NCBI GenBank assembly: GCA_020446675.1
Contig: JAGREE010000018.1
Span: 1 to 64,000, forward strand
From: Alphaproteobacteria bacterium
Lineage (GTDB): Bacteria > Pseudomonadota > Alphaproteobacteria > Sphingomonadales > Emcibacteraceae
Direction of reading: 5' to 3'
Length of the DNA stretch: 64,000 nucleotides
Shown in pieces: positions 52,569 through 61,077 of the stretch (its first letter is position 1; every line of letters starts with the position of its first letter). Below the pieces are notes generated by a model. It had not been told where the DNA came from. It did not search any database and worked only from the letters and a program-made list of their open reading frames with translations. The position numbers were made by a program, and so were the translations under genes.

Positions 52569-53870
52569 ATGGGGACTGATGAGAAAAACGGGGGCCAGAA
52601 AAATTCTTTTTTAAGCGTCTTTGAAAAAGAAGGGGCTGCCTTTGTGTGGTCATTTCTTTATTTCTTTTCCCTGCTCACGGCTTATTTTATTTTAAGGCCA
52701 ATCCGAGATGCCATGGGCATTGCCGGCGGCACTGGATCACTGGCCTATCTTTTTTCATATACATTTCTGGTGATGCTGGCGGTCATGCCCATTTATGGTG
52801 CACTGGTCGCGCGGTATCCCCGCCGTAAACTCATTCCTTATATCTATTTGTTTTTTATCTTTAATCTAGTGCTGTTCTGGTATCTTTTTATTCAGGAAAT
52901 AAGGCTGGATATAGTGGCGAAGGTGTTTTTTGTCTGGCTCAGTGTATTTAATGTCTTTGTGGTATCAATCTTCTGGAGCTTTATGGTTGATATTTTTAAA
53001 GCAGGAGATTCCAAGAAGCTGTTTGGTATGATCGCGTCCGGCGGAACGATCGGCAGTATTATCGGTCCAAATCTGGTTCGGAATCTGATTGATGGTCTGG
53101 GAATTGAAAATCTGTTGCTGGTTTCTGCAGCAGTGATCTTTTTTTCTATATTCTGTGTTTTGAGACTTATTCAGCTTAGAAGCGGAAGTCTTGCAGAACT
53201 TGAAAATAGTCAGGAAAAAAACGCAAACGAGAAAGCCATTGGCGGTGGGGCCATGGCCGGGTTTACGGAAATTCTGAAATCCCGCTATCTTATGGGAATA
53301 AGCCTTCTTGTTTTTTTATTGTCATTGACTGCGACATTTGCCTATTTCCAACAAGGGTCATTAATCTATGATGCTTATCCTGATACAGCAGAGCGTGTCA
53401 AAATATTTGCGCTGATTGAGCAATATGTATCTATCGGCGCTCTGATTTTTCAGGTTTTTATTTCAGGACCGGTGCTTTCCAAATATGGGGTTAAATTTGG
53501 AATAATCGTTTTGCCGGCTCTCACTATTATTGGGTTTTCACTTCTTGCCGTGTCGCCGGTTATTGGTGTCTTTATTGTGTTTCAGACAATAAGACGGGCA
53601 ACCGAATATGGTATGTTCGTTCCGTCACGTGAAAACCTGTTCAGTATTGTCAGCCGGGAACAAAAATATAAAGCCAAAAATTTCATTGATACTGCCGTAT
53701 TCAGAGGCGGCGATGTGATCAATGGTTGGATCTATACGGGACTTAGTTCAGCTATTGGATTATCGATCGGGGCAATTGCTATGATCGGTGTTCCTCTTGC
53801 CGCGATCTGGGCCATGCTGGCCTGGAGGTTGGGGCGGCATCATGAAAAGATCACAGAAATTAAACCATAA
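52569..53870 (+). CDS. Npt/MFS-type transporter
   Basis: 433 aa with 12 likely spans. The N-terminal FFSLLTAYFILRPIRDAMGI and the ASGGTIGSIIGPNLVR segment are typical of the free-living Npt1/Npt2 (ATP/ADP-carrier-like) group of MFS proteins. It is not evidence for a parasitic life style, since this subgroup occurs in many free-living bacteria. GGGG ribosome site. Substrate unknown. Confidence 0.85.
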   Translation: MGTDEKNGGQKNSFLSVFEKEGAAFVWSFLYFFSLLTAYFILRPIRDAMGIAGGTGSLAYLFSYTFLVMLAVMPIYGALVARYPRRKLIPYIYLFFIFNLVLFWYLFIQEIRLDIVAKVFFVWLSVFNVFVVSIFWSFMVDIFKAGDSKKLFGMIASGGTIGSIIGPNLVRNLIDGLGIENLLLVSAAVIFFSIFCVLRLIQLRSGSLAELENSQEKNANEKAIGGGAMAGFTEILKSRYLMGISLLVFLLSLTATFAYFQQGSLIYDAYPDTAERVKIFALIEQYVSIGALIFQVFISGPVLSKYGVKFGIIVLPALTIIGFSLLAVSPVIGVFIVFQTIRRATEYGMFVPSRENLFSIVSREQKYKAKNFIDTAVFRGGDVINGWIYTGLSSAIGLSIGAIAMIGVPLAAIWAMLAWRLGRHHEKITEIKP

Positions 53871-53916
53871 GGGTCGGGAAACTTATTAAATCAGTTAAAA
53901 ATATTGGGAGATATAA

Positions 53917-54858
53917 ATGAACCATAATGAACTAACGAGAAAAGAGTTTTTAAAATTAAGCGGTGCTGCCGTAGGAGGTGGCCTGCTGGCGGGCATGGGG
54001 CTGGGCAATAGCGCCAATGCACAGGCAAGTGAACTTCTGCACCGGACTATCCATTCCACGGGTGAGAAAATACCCGCCGTTGGCCTTGGTACAGCGCTTG
54101 AATTTGGTGATTTAAGTGCAGATTTTAGCAAAAGAAAAGGGGCGATTGAAGCCTTGTTCCGTGAAGGGGGAACGGTTATTGATACGTCCCCGACCTATGC
54201 TGATGCTGAAAAAATTGTTGGTCGCGCCCTAGATGAACTGGGGGCTCGCGATAAATGTTTTTTGGCTACGAAAACCAGTATCTCAGGAAAACAGGCTGGG
54301 ATTGATCAGAATAGTCAGTCTTTTGAAGATTTAAGAACCAACAGATTTGATCTTCTTCAGGTTCATAATCTTCGCGATACTGAGGCCCACCTTGAAACTA
54401 TTTATGGCCTTAAGGAAGAGGGGAAAGTCCGCTATGCGGGGATTACCCATTTCAGGGAAAGTCAGAATGACGATGCGGTGAAAGTGATTGAGGCCCATAA
54501 GCTGGACTTCATGCAATGCCAGTATAACCTGCTTGACAGATCTATTGAAGATCGTGTGCTTCCGGCTGCCCGTGAGCGGGGGGTTGCGGTCATGATCAAT
54601 GTGCCATTTGCGCGTGGCCGATTGTTCGGGCCGACAGCAGGGAAAGGGCTGGCCATACCGGACTGGGCAAAAGATTTCGGCGCAGACAGCTGGGGTAAAT
54701 TTTTCCTGAAATTTATTTTGGGTCATCCGGATGTAACGGTCATCATTCCGGGTACAATAAATGATTATCATGTGGTTGATAATATTGGTGCCCTAAAAGG
54801 GCGTCTGCCAACAGAAGCAGAACGAAAAAGAATGGTCAGTTTTATCGAAGAGCTATAA
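53917..54858 (+). CDS. Tat-type exported aldo/keto reductase
   Basis: 313 aa. N-terminus LTRKEFLKLSGAAVGGGLLA is a Tat-like signal, though it has Arg-Lys in place of Arg-Arg, and cleavage is likely near ANAQA. The AKR tetrad is visible: Asp and Tyr in VIDTSPTYADAE, Lys in ATKTS, His in LLQVHNL. Periplasmic AKRs usually need a bound cofactor. It reduces an aldehyde or ketone that is not known. Confidence 0.87.
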   Translation: MNHNELTRKEFLKLSGAAVGGGLLAGMGLGNSANAQASELLHRTIHSTGEKIPAVGLGTALEFGDLSADFSKRKGAIEALFREGGTVIDTSPTYADAEKIVGRALDELGARDKCFLATKTSISGKQAGIDQNSQSFEDLRTNRFDLLQVHNLRDTEAHLETIYGLKEEGKVRYAGITHFRESQNDDAVKVIEAHKLDFMQCQYNLLDRSIEDRVLPAARERGVAVMINVPFARGRLFGPTAGKGLAIPDWAKDFGADSWGKFFLKFILGHPDVTVIIPGTINDYHVVDNIGALKGRLPTEAERKRMVSFIEEL

Positions 54859-54898
54859 TTGCGCTTTTCACAGCGCAGAAATAACACTATCTTCAGTT

Positions 54899-54934
54899 AA
54901 AGGCACAGCAGACCACTGTGCCTTTAATTATTAT
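54899..54934 (+). terminator. Terminator after aldo/keto reductase
   Basis: AAAGGCACAG (54899-54908) / CTGTGCCTTT (54916-54925), perfect ten-base-pair stem, followed by AATTATTATAA. Lies just before the pabBC gene. Confidence 0.8.
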
Positions 54935-54956
54935 AAGTCTTTAGGCAGGGTTTTAA

Positions 54957-56771
54957 ATGATGGGCGATAAAGCGAAACTTTCATTATTTCTGGAAAATAA
55001 TAAGACCAGAAAAAATAATGAAGCTGCTTATATTTATGATAACCCGGTTGACGTGATTGTTGCCAACCATCCGACGGAAATAGAAAGCGCATTTAAACAA
55101 ATAAAACAAAGCCTGAAGCAAAATTTTCATGTTGCGGGATGGATCAGCTATGAAGCAGGACTTTATTTTGAAAAAAAACTAAGAGCAAAGCTTCCGGAAA
55201 ATTTTAAGATACCGCTCTTATATATGGGGGTTTATGAAAATCGAAAAATACTGGATGACCGGGATGCTGACTATTACTGGCAGTCTTTCAGGGATCGATC
55301 CCGCTTTGAAATTTCCAATCTTCATCTAAGCCGAAGCCGGGAAAGTTATCAGAAATCATTCGATCAGATTCAGAATTATTTAAATGCCGGAGATATATAT
55401 CAGGTTAATTTTACGCAGAAAGCCGAATTTGATTTTAGGGGAGAAGCGAGGGCACTTTATGCAACCTTAAGAGACGCACAGTCGGTTGAATATGCTGCCT
55501 TTATCGAAAGCGATAATCTGAATGTTCTTTCCTTAAGCCCGGAACTTTTTATCAGGAAGAAAGGCAATAATCTGACCACAAAGCCAATGAAGGGAACCCA
55601 TCGGCGTGGTCGTACATCTGAAGAGGATATAGACTTTTCAGAGGCTCTTAAAAACAGCGAAAAAGAGCGGGCGGAAAATTTAATGATTGTTGATCTGCTG
55701 CGTAATGATCTTTCAAAATTTGCGGACAAGGGATCGGTGGAGGTTACAAAGCTTTTCGAGGTCGAGAAATATCGGACCCTTTTTACCATGACATCAACGG
55801 TGGAAGCGACAGTTGGCCCGGAGGTTTCGGCCCTTGACGTCCTGACGTCAATTTTCCCATGCGGGTCTGTAACAGGCGCACCAAAAATAAGGGCGCAGGA
55901 AATTATCTGCGAACTGGAAGGCGGAGAGAGAGGAATTTACACTGGTGCTATTGGTTATTTTACCCCGGATAATGACATGTGTTTCAGCGTTCCGATCAGA
56001 ACCATTACTCTTGATCATCATGGCAAAGGAGAGCTGGGGATTGGTGGGGCAATCGTTGCCGATTCAGTGGCGCAATCAGAATATGAAGAATGTTTGCTTA
56101 AAGCACAGTTTCTTACCCATGATTATCCGGCATTCGCACTGATTGAAAGTCTTGCCTGGTCGGCGAAGGACGGATTTGTTTTTTTGAAGGATCATCTTCA
56201 GAGGCTTCATACCTCGGCCGATTATTTTTCTTTTTCATTTGATCAGGATGAAGTGGAAGCCGCCCTTAAAGACCATTGTGAATATATTTCAGGAGATCAG
56301 GACCAAATATATAAAGTCCGCCTGCTTCTTGCAAAATCAGGGACCATTTCCATCACATCTGAAAAGATCAGGATGATGAAAAATACTGAATTGGCGACTG
56401 CCAAAATGTCAGAATTTGTTATAGATAGTCAGGACCCGATAAGGTTCCATAAAACAACGCTTCGCGGGCTCTATGCATCGGAATATAATAAACACCATAA
56501 GGAAACCGGCTGTTTTGATGTGATATTTACCAACGAGCGCGGTGAAGTGACAGAAGGCAGCTTCACCAATATATTCATCGAGAAGGACGGGATATTTTAT
56601 ACACCACCTGTTAAATGTGGTCTGTTAGGCGGTATTTTAAGACAGTCGCTTTTAATGTCAGATCCGCAAAAATATCAGGAAAAAATTATATCCCTCAAAG
56701 AGTTAAAGTCTGCCGGTCAAGTCTTTCTTTGTAATTCCGTACGAGGAATGATTGCCGTTCAAATGATCTGA
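54957..56771 (+). CDS. pabB: Fused aminodeoxychorismate synthase component I / aminodeoxychorismate lyase (PabB-PabC)
   Basis: 604 aa. Residues ~1-390 are PabB: NAGDIYQVNFTQKAEF, KPMKGTHRRGR and CGSVTGAPKIRAQEII are chorismate-enzyme motifs. Residues ~395-604 are the class IV PLP lyase PabC with TEGSFTNIFIEKDGIFYTPP. The fusion makes 4-aminobenzoate for folate from chorismate with a PabA glutaminase encoded elsewhere. Starts at the first of two adjacent ATGs. Confidence 0.95.
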   Translation: MMGDKAKLSLFLENNKTRKNNEAAYIYDNPVDVIVANHPTEIESAFKQIKQSLKQNFHVAGWISYEAGLYFEKKLRAKLPENFKIPLLYMGVYENRKILDDRDADYYWQSFRDRSRFEISNLHLSRSRESYQKSFDQIQNYLNAGDIYQVNFTQKAEFDFRGEARALYATLRDAQSVEYAAFIESDNLNVLSLSPELFIRKKGNNLTTKPMKGTHRRGRTSEEDIDFSEALKNSEKERAENLMIVDLLRNDLSKFADKGSVEVTKLFEVEKYRTLFTMTSTVEATVGPEVSALDVLTSIFPCGSVTGAPKIRAQEIICELEGGERGIYTGAIGYFTPDNDMCFSVPIRTITLDHHGKGELGIGGAIVADSVAQSEYEECLLKAQFLTHDYPAFALIESLAWSAKDGFVFLKDHLQRLHTSADYFSFSFDQDEVEAALKDHCEYISGDQDQIYKVRLLLAKSGTISITSEKIRMMKNTELATAKMSEFVIDSQDPIRFHKTTLRGLYASEYNKHHKETGCFDVIFTNERGEVTEGSFTNIFIEKDGIFYTPPVKCGLLGGILRQSLLMSDPQKYQEKIISLKELKSAGQVFLCNSVRGMIAVQMI

Positions 56772-56984
56772 ATTATGCGGGATTTTCATAAAATTATCTC
56801 GAATTTAATTAAATGTTTAACAATTAAATGTTTATTTTCAATAACTTAACACCTTAACTATCCTTAACTATTTTACGATTTATTAAGATATATCAGGCAT
56901 TATGCAATGGTTGGGTGGTTTGGGCGAGTCTATATATTCTCGCAATTTACCACATTTTAGTTAATTAGAAGCGGGGTAAGATAA
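56772..56984. promoter_or_regulatory. AT-rich promoter region of parA-like gene
   Basis: 213 nt with short direct repeats: AATTAAATGTTTA appears twice (about 56807-56832) and CCTTAACTA twice (about 56852-56869). TATATATTCTCGCAA near 56931 could hold a -10. No gene. Confidence 0.45.
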
Positions 56985-57698
56985 ATGCGTGTATTAGCGG
57001 TAACATCTCAAAAAGGCGGGTCTGGTAAAACGACCTTAAGCGGACATCTGGCAGTGCAGGCGGAGCTTTCCGGTGCGGGACCTGTGGTTCTGGTCGATAC
57101 AGATCCGCAAGGCAGTCTGACAGCATGGTGGAATGAGCGTGAAGCGCCGACCCCTGCTTTTGCGCAGACCAATGTATCAAGGCTTCTTTCCGATCTGGAT
57201 CAGCTTCGTGAACAGGGATTTAAACTGGCGATCATTGATACGCCACCAGCCATTACACTGGCTATTCAAAGTGTAATTGCCGTTTCCGACCTTATTATTA
57301 TCCCCACCCGTCCGAGCCCACATGACCTGCGTGCAGCAGGAGCGACAGTCGAACTCGCTGATAGAAGCGATAAACCTTTTATGTTTGTAATTAATGCTGC
57401 AACCCCGAGAGCAAGAATTACCAGCGATGCGGCAATCGCTCTTTCACAGCATGGGACAGTTTCACCTGCCACAATTCACCAGAGAACGGATTTTGCATCA
57501 AGCATGATTGATGGCAGAACGGTTATGGAAATCAATCCGGAGTCAAGGTCATCCAAGGAAATTGCGGAACTTTGGGATTATGTAAGTGATCGTCTTGAAA
57601 AGAATTTCAGAAGGATCGTGTTTCAGCATCAGGCCCAGCAGTTAAGACGCACACCAGTTCAGAACACAGGGTTTGGTCGCCGTCAGGCCGAAGGTTAA
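56985..57698 (+). CDS. Orphan ParA-family ATPase
   Basis: 237 aa. Deviant Walker A KGGSGKTT with signature Lys10 and Lys15, switch VLVDTDPQGSL, and KLAIIDTPP (Walker B). It lacks an N-terminal HTH, so it is the short MinD/ParA type that positions plasmids, protein complexes or chromosomal loci. It is not next to parB or an origin. The next two genes follow at close spacing and are likely its partners. Confidence 0.92.
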   Translation: MRVLAVTSQKGGSGKTTLSGHLAVQAELSGAGPVVLVDTDPQGSLTAWWNEREAPTPAFAQTNVSRLLSDLDQLREQGFKLAIIDTPPAITLAIQSVIAVSDLIIIPTRPSPHDLRAAGATVELADRSDKPFMFVINAATPRARITSDAAIALSQHGTVSPATIHQRTDFASSMIDGRTVMEINPESRSSKEIAELWDYVSDRLEKNFRRIVFQHQAQQLRRTPVQNTGFGRRQAEG

Positions 57699-57712
57699 AA
57701 GAGGGTAGAGTT

Positions 57713-58243
57713 ATGAGTTCAGTAAAAAAAGAAGCAAGACTTTCAGGATTATTACTGGCGAGAAAAGGGACTGCTATTCCGGCACATACTGATCATCGTT
57801 TGACGATACAGGCATTAAATCCGGTACAGCATCATCGCGCATTACCACATCCGGCAGAAGACATTAAAGCTGAAGATACTGATAACAGCAGATTTGTTGA
57901 AGCGGTAATGGAAATTAATAACGTCAAAAAAAGACAATATAATAATGTGGATTTTGATGAGGATGCGGAACCAAAAGCGACCAAAGTGATTGCAAGAGCA
58001 AATATCGGTCAGCATACAGTTCAAAAGAAAAATGACAAAGTTCCAGATAACCGTAAAGATGTTAGTAGCAAAAGGATCGCTATGACGCTCCGCATGGAAC
58101 AGGACGATCATCTTAAACTTAGAATTTATGCAGCGCATTCAAGAAAAAGCTGTCAGGAAATTATTTCTGCGGCCCTTGAAATGTATCTTAACGAAGACAA
58201 AAAAGTGTGTGATTTGGGCGAGTGTAGTTGTCTTACGAATTAA
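57713..58243 (+). CDS. Small protein with C-terminal ribbon-helix-helix-like segment
   Basis: 176 aa, 14 bases after parA. N-terminal ~110 residues are polar and probably disordered. Residues ~120-165 (RIAMTLRMEQDDHLKLRIYA ... CQEIISAALEMYL) look like an RHH DNA-binding fold. The tail is Cys-rich (VCDLGECSCLTN). It could be the cargo adaptor or DNA-binding partner of the ParA ATPase, comparable to ParB/McdB/centromere-binding proteins (inference). Confidence 0.75.
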   Translation: MSSVKKEARLSGLLLARKGTAIPAHTDHRLTIQALNPVQHHRALPHPAEDIKAEDTDNSRFVEAVMEINNVKKRQYNNVDFDEDAEPKATKVIARANIGQHTVQKKNDKVPDNRKDVSSKRIAMTLRMEQDDHLKLRIYAAHSRKSCQEIISAALEMYLNEDKKVCDLGECSCLTN

Positions 58244-58319
58244 ATAAAAAAATGACAGAAAAAGTCGAATGGAATTGAAAATGACACAACTCAACGAAGA
58301 CAGAGAACTGATTGTAAGT

Positions 58320-59732
58320 ATGAAGCAGAGGATCAAATATGATTCCCTTCTTGCTGTTGCATTTACGTTTTTGGTAACGGCTTGTTCGAATGGAAATATA
58401 AATAATCAGGCCACGGCTGTTTATAAACAAAGCGACAGTGAAACCCGCATGGAAGCGGTCGAAGTCGGTGTCGTAGATAACAGCTTTCTTGCACTGGCAA
58501 ATGAAATGGCGGAGCAGGGCGATTATAATGCCGCAATTCCTCTTTATCGCCGCGCTCATAGCTATGAAAGCTCAAGTATAGAACCGTTGATTGGATTAGG
58601 GGAAAGCCTGGCAGCGATTGGGCAGTATAATGAAGCCAATGAAGCTTTCCAGAAAGCACTTGGAAAAAATGGTCAAAGCATCAGAGCTCTCAAAGGGTTG
58701 GGATCAAGCTATCTTGCGCTTAATCGTCCAACACGCGCCCTGCCATTTTTACAGCAAGCGGTCCGTGTCAGTCCGCGGGACGTGGACGCGATGAGTTCTC
58801 TTGCAGTTGCTCTTGATATGCAAGGCCACCGTGCAGCTTCACTTGAGGTCTATAAAGACGGACTTGCGGTTGATCCGGATAATCTTAAACTGTTGAATAA
58901 TTATGGCTTATCGCTTGCCCTTCAGTCACGAAATGACGAAGCGATTAATATTCTGAAACAGGCCGCACAGCATAAGGATGCGGGCGCAACAAATCGTCAG
59001 AATCTTGCGATGGCCTATGCGCTTTCAGGAAATGAAGTCATGTCTGCCCGACTACTTTCCATTGACAGTGGGCCTGATATTGCTGCTGAAAATCTCCATT
59101 ATTATCGGATGCTCAGCAATCTTCCTACTGATGACCGGTTTGATTCAGTGCTTAATCAGTCTGCGAGTGATATGACTGATAAGACCAAAATGGCAAACGA
59201 AGTTTATAATGATGACGATAATAAATTGACAAAGGCCATTACAATTGCCCGACTGACTGAAGTGCCACCGGAACCTGTAGCAGCGGTTGAACCGGAGCCG
59301 GAGCCAGCACCAGTTGAGCAAGCCGAGGACGATAATGGTGTTCCTGCCCTTCTTGGTCCAGAAGGCTGGGCATTGCAGATTGCCGCATACAGGACAAAAG
59401 AAGAATTGCGCCCGGGCTGGGAAAAACTGAAAGCCAAATATTTTGACATTATTGGCGGGCTTGAACCCCGCCGTTCGGAGATCGATTTTGGTAATCGTGA
59501 CACACCGCCAACCGGATATTTTTACCGTCTTAATGCCGGTCCGCTTACCAGTTATGAGGAAGCCCGTGATGCCTGTAAGAAAATACAGGAACTGGGAACA
59601 GATTGCTGGGTACGTCCGCCCGAAGTGACTGAAGGTGATCTTCCTGAATCAGATAAGGACAAGAAGCTGGCCGAACAGTATAAATACAGGGAAGAACTCC
59701 CACCCCAACAGGATGACGGAAATACACTTTAA
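58320..59732 (+). CDS. TPR and SPOR-domain lipoprotein
   Basis: About 470 aa from ATG 58320; the earlier ATG 58269 is in frame. Lipoprotein signal with FLVTACSNGN (lipobox Cys). Four to six TPR units follow, then a Pro/Glu-rich linker (PEPVAAVEPEPEPAPVEQAE) and a C-terminal SPOR domain (ALQIAAYRTKEELRPGWEKL ... CWVRPPEV). SPOR domains bind denuded septal peptidoglycan, so it probably sits at the division site. Third gene of the ParA cluster. Confidence 0.88.
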   Translation: MKQRIKYDSLLAVAFTFLVTACSNGNINNQATAVYKQSDSETRMEAVEVGVVDNSFLALANEMAEQGDYNAAIPLYRRAHSYESSSIEPLIGLGESLAAIGQYNEANEAFQKALGKNGQSIRALKGLGSSYLALNRPTRALPFLQQAVRVSPRDVDAMSSLAVALDMQGHRAASLEVYKDGLAVDPDNLKLLNNYGLSLALQSRNDEAINILKQAAQHKDAGATNRQNLAMAYALSGNEVMSARLLSIDSGPDIAAENLHYYRMLSNLPTDDRFDSVLNQSASDMTDKTKMANEVYNDDDNKLTKAITIARLTEVPPEPVAAVEPEPEPAPVEQAEDDNGVPALLGPEGWALQIAAYRTKEELRPGWEKLKAKYFDIIGGLEPRRSEIDFGNRDTPPTGYFYRLNAGPLTSYEEARDACKKIQELGTDCWVRPPEVTEGDLPESDKDKKLAEQYKYREELPPQQDDGNTL

Positions 59733-59755
59733 ATTTTAGTTTGCTTGGTTTTATG

Positions 59756-59789
59756 AACACTCCGTAATAAAATTACGGAGTGTTTTTTT
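59756..59789. terminator. Bidirectional terminator between the ParA cluster and ptsN
   Basis: AACACTCCGTAA (59756-59767) / TTACGGAGTGTT (59773-59784), 12 perfect base pairs, followed by a T run on the plus strand. The ptsN stop codon overlaps its edge. Confidence 0.9.
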
Positions 59790-60255
59790 ATGCAGCCTTG
59801 TTTGTGCTGGCCGCAGAGGACAGAATGGCATATATAGCATCTGCACTATCAGTGCCGCGTAATTTTTCACAAACAGACTGGTCGCGAAGAACGCGTGAGA
59901 CCTTAGCAAGGGCTTTCAGATGATCGGCTCCTGCCTGTTCAGGAACAAGCAGGAGAAAAATAAGATCAACCGGCTGATCGTCAAGTGCGTCAAAATTTAC
60001 CGGTTTTTCCAGTTTGGCAAATATTCCGACAATTTGATCAAGGTCCGGAAAGCGGCCATGAGGTATGGCAACACCGTGCCCAACGCCGGTAGAGCCAAGT
60101 CGCTCGCGTTCCATAAGAACGTTGGCAATCTCATAAACTGGCTTGCCAATTTTATCTTTGGCTATATTCCCAAGTTCCTGCAGTAATTGTTTTTTACTGG
60201 ATGCTTTCAGATTAGGAAATATCCGGTCCAAATTAATCAAATTTGAAATGTCCAT
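59788..60255 (-). CDS. ptsN: PTS IIA-Ntr nitrogen-regulatory protein
   Basis: 155 aa. Active-site His66 in GHGVAIPHGRFPDL. PtsN gets phosphate from PtsP-PtsO and controls K+ transport, nitrogen and stress responses. The order lptB-rpoN-hpf-ptsN is standard in proteobacteria. Confidence 0.96.
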   Translation of the reverse strand: MDISNLINLDRIFPNLKASSKKQLLQELGNIAKDKIGKPVYEIANVLMERERLGSTGVGHGVAIPHGRFPDLDQIVGIFAKLEKPVNFDALDDQPVDLIFLLLVPEQAGADHLKALAKVSRVLRDQSVCEKLRGTDSADAIYAILSSAASTNKAA

Positions 60256-60282
60256 TAAGATTACGGTCTCTTATTATTTTTA

Positions 60283-60864
60283 CTAAGATAATTTAGGATC
60301 TATCCATCCAATATTGCCGTCCGGTCTTCTATAGACAACATTGATGCCGCCATGTCCACTGTTTCGGAACATTAGTGTCTGAAGGTCACCAAGGTCAAGT
60401 CTCATAACAGCATCACTTACTGTAACTTCCGGAATTTCCATATCCATTTCGGCCACAATGACCGGCATGCTTTCTTCTTCCTCGAGTTCTTTAGAATCAG
60501 AAACATCAAAGACATTATAGCTTGCTTTATAGACCGCATTCATTTCTTCTTTGGCCTTACTACGTTCCTTATGATGTTTTGTAATACGTCTTTTATAACG
60601 GCGTAAACGGGTTTCCAATTTATCAGCGGCGGTATCAAAGGCGGCGTAAATTTCCGTTTCTTCAGCGCTCGACTGCAGATAAATGCCGTGACCGATATGG
60701 ATTTTGCAATCTGCACGGTATAAATGAGCATTCTTAGAAAGGGTCACATCCCCTTCAATTGTATGACTGAAATATTTGTTAACACTGCCTTCAAGCCGTG
60801 ATTGAACATGTTCCTGCAATGAAGCGCCAACATCAAGTTGTTTTCCAGTAACCGTAATTCTCAT
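60283..60864 (-). CDS. hpf: Long-form ribosome hibernation-promoting factor
   Basis: 193 aa. N-terminal HPF/YfiA domain (MRITVTGKQLDVGASLQEHV) and the C-terminal domain of the long form (GDLQTLMFRNSGHGGINVVYRR). It dimerises ribosomes (100S) on entering stationary phase. The mRNA leader has a small hairpin GTGCTG-ATGA-CAGCAC at 60904-60919. Confidence 0.95.
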   Translation of the reverse strand: MRITVTGKQLDVGASLQEHVQSRLEGSVNKYFSHTIEGDVTLSKNAHLYRADCKIHIGHGIYLQSSAEETEIYAAFDTAADKLETRLRRYKRRITKHHKERSKAKEEMNAVYKASYNVFDVSDSKELEEEESMPVIVAEMDMEIPEVTVSDAVMRLDLGDLQTLMFRNSGHGGINVVYRRPDGNIGWIDPKLS

Positions 60865-60903
60865 TTTATTCTTATCCTATCTCAGATAGCTTAAATATTG
60901 AAC

Positions 60904-60919
60904 GTGCTGATGACAGCAC
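60904..60919 (-). promoter_or_regulatory. Leader hairpin of hpf
   Basis: GTGCTG (60904-60909) / CAGCAC (60914-60919) with loop ATGA, in the 213-nt gap between rpoN and hpf, 39 bases before the hpf start. It could affect hpf mRNA processing or stop readthrough from rpoN. Confidence 0.4.
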
Positions 60920-61077
60920 TGATATTAAGGTCGCGGAACTTAGTGATATGTGACCTGTCTGTCAAGCTTTCACGAAATGCCCGCATATTTAATACATCAT
61001 ATTTAACTATGATTATTGTTATTTCCAGTCCTGCAGAGAAAAAACGCTATCTGTAAATTCTTTCTCAAAGCTTAGAA

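Noticed and set aside
52569..53870. ATP/ADP translocase as a sign of intracellular parasitism
   Set aside because: The sequence fits the free-living Npt/MFS-like subgroup, and the rest of the window shows a versatile free-living metabolism.
56985..58243. Chromosomal parAB-origin region
   Set aside because: The second gene is not ParB, no parS-like sites or dnaA boxes were noticed, and no gidAB neighbours are present.
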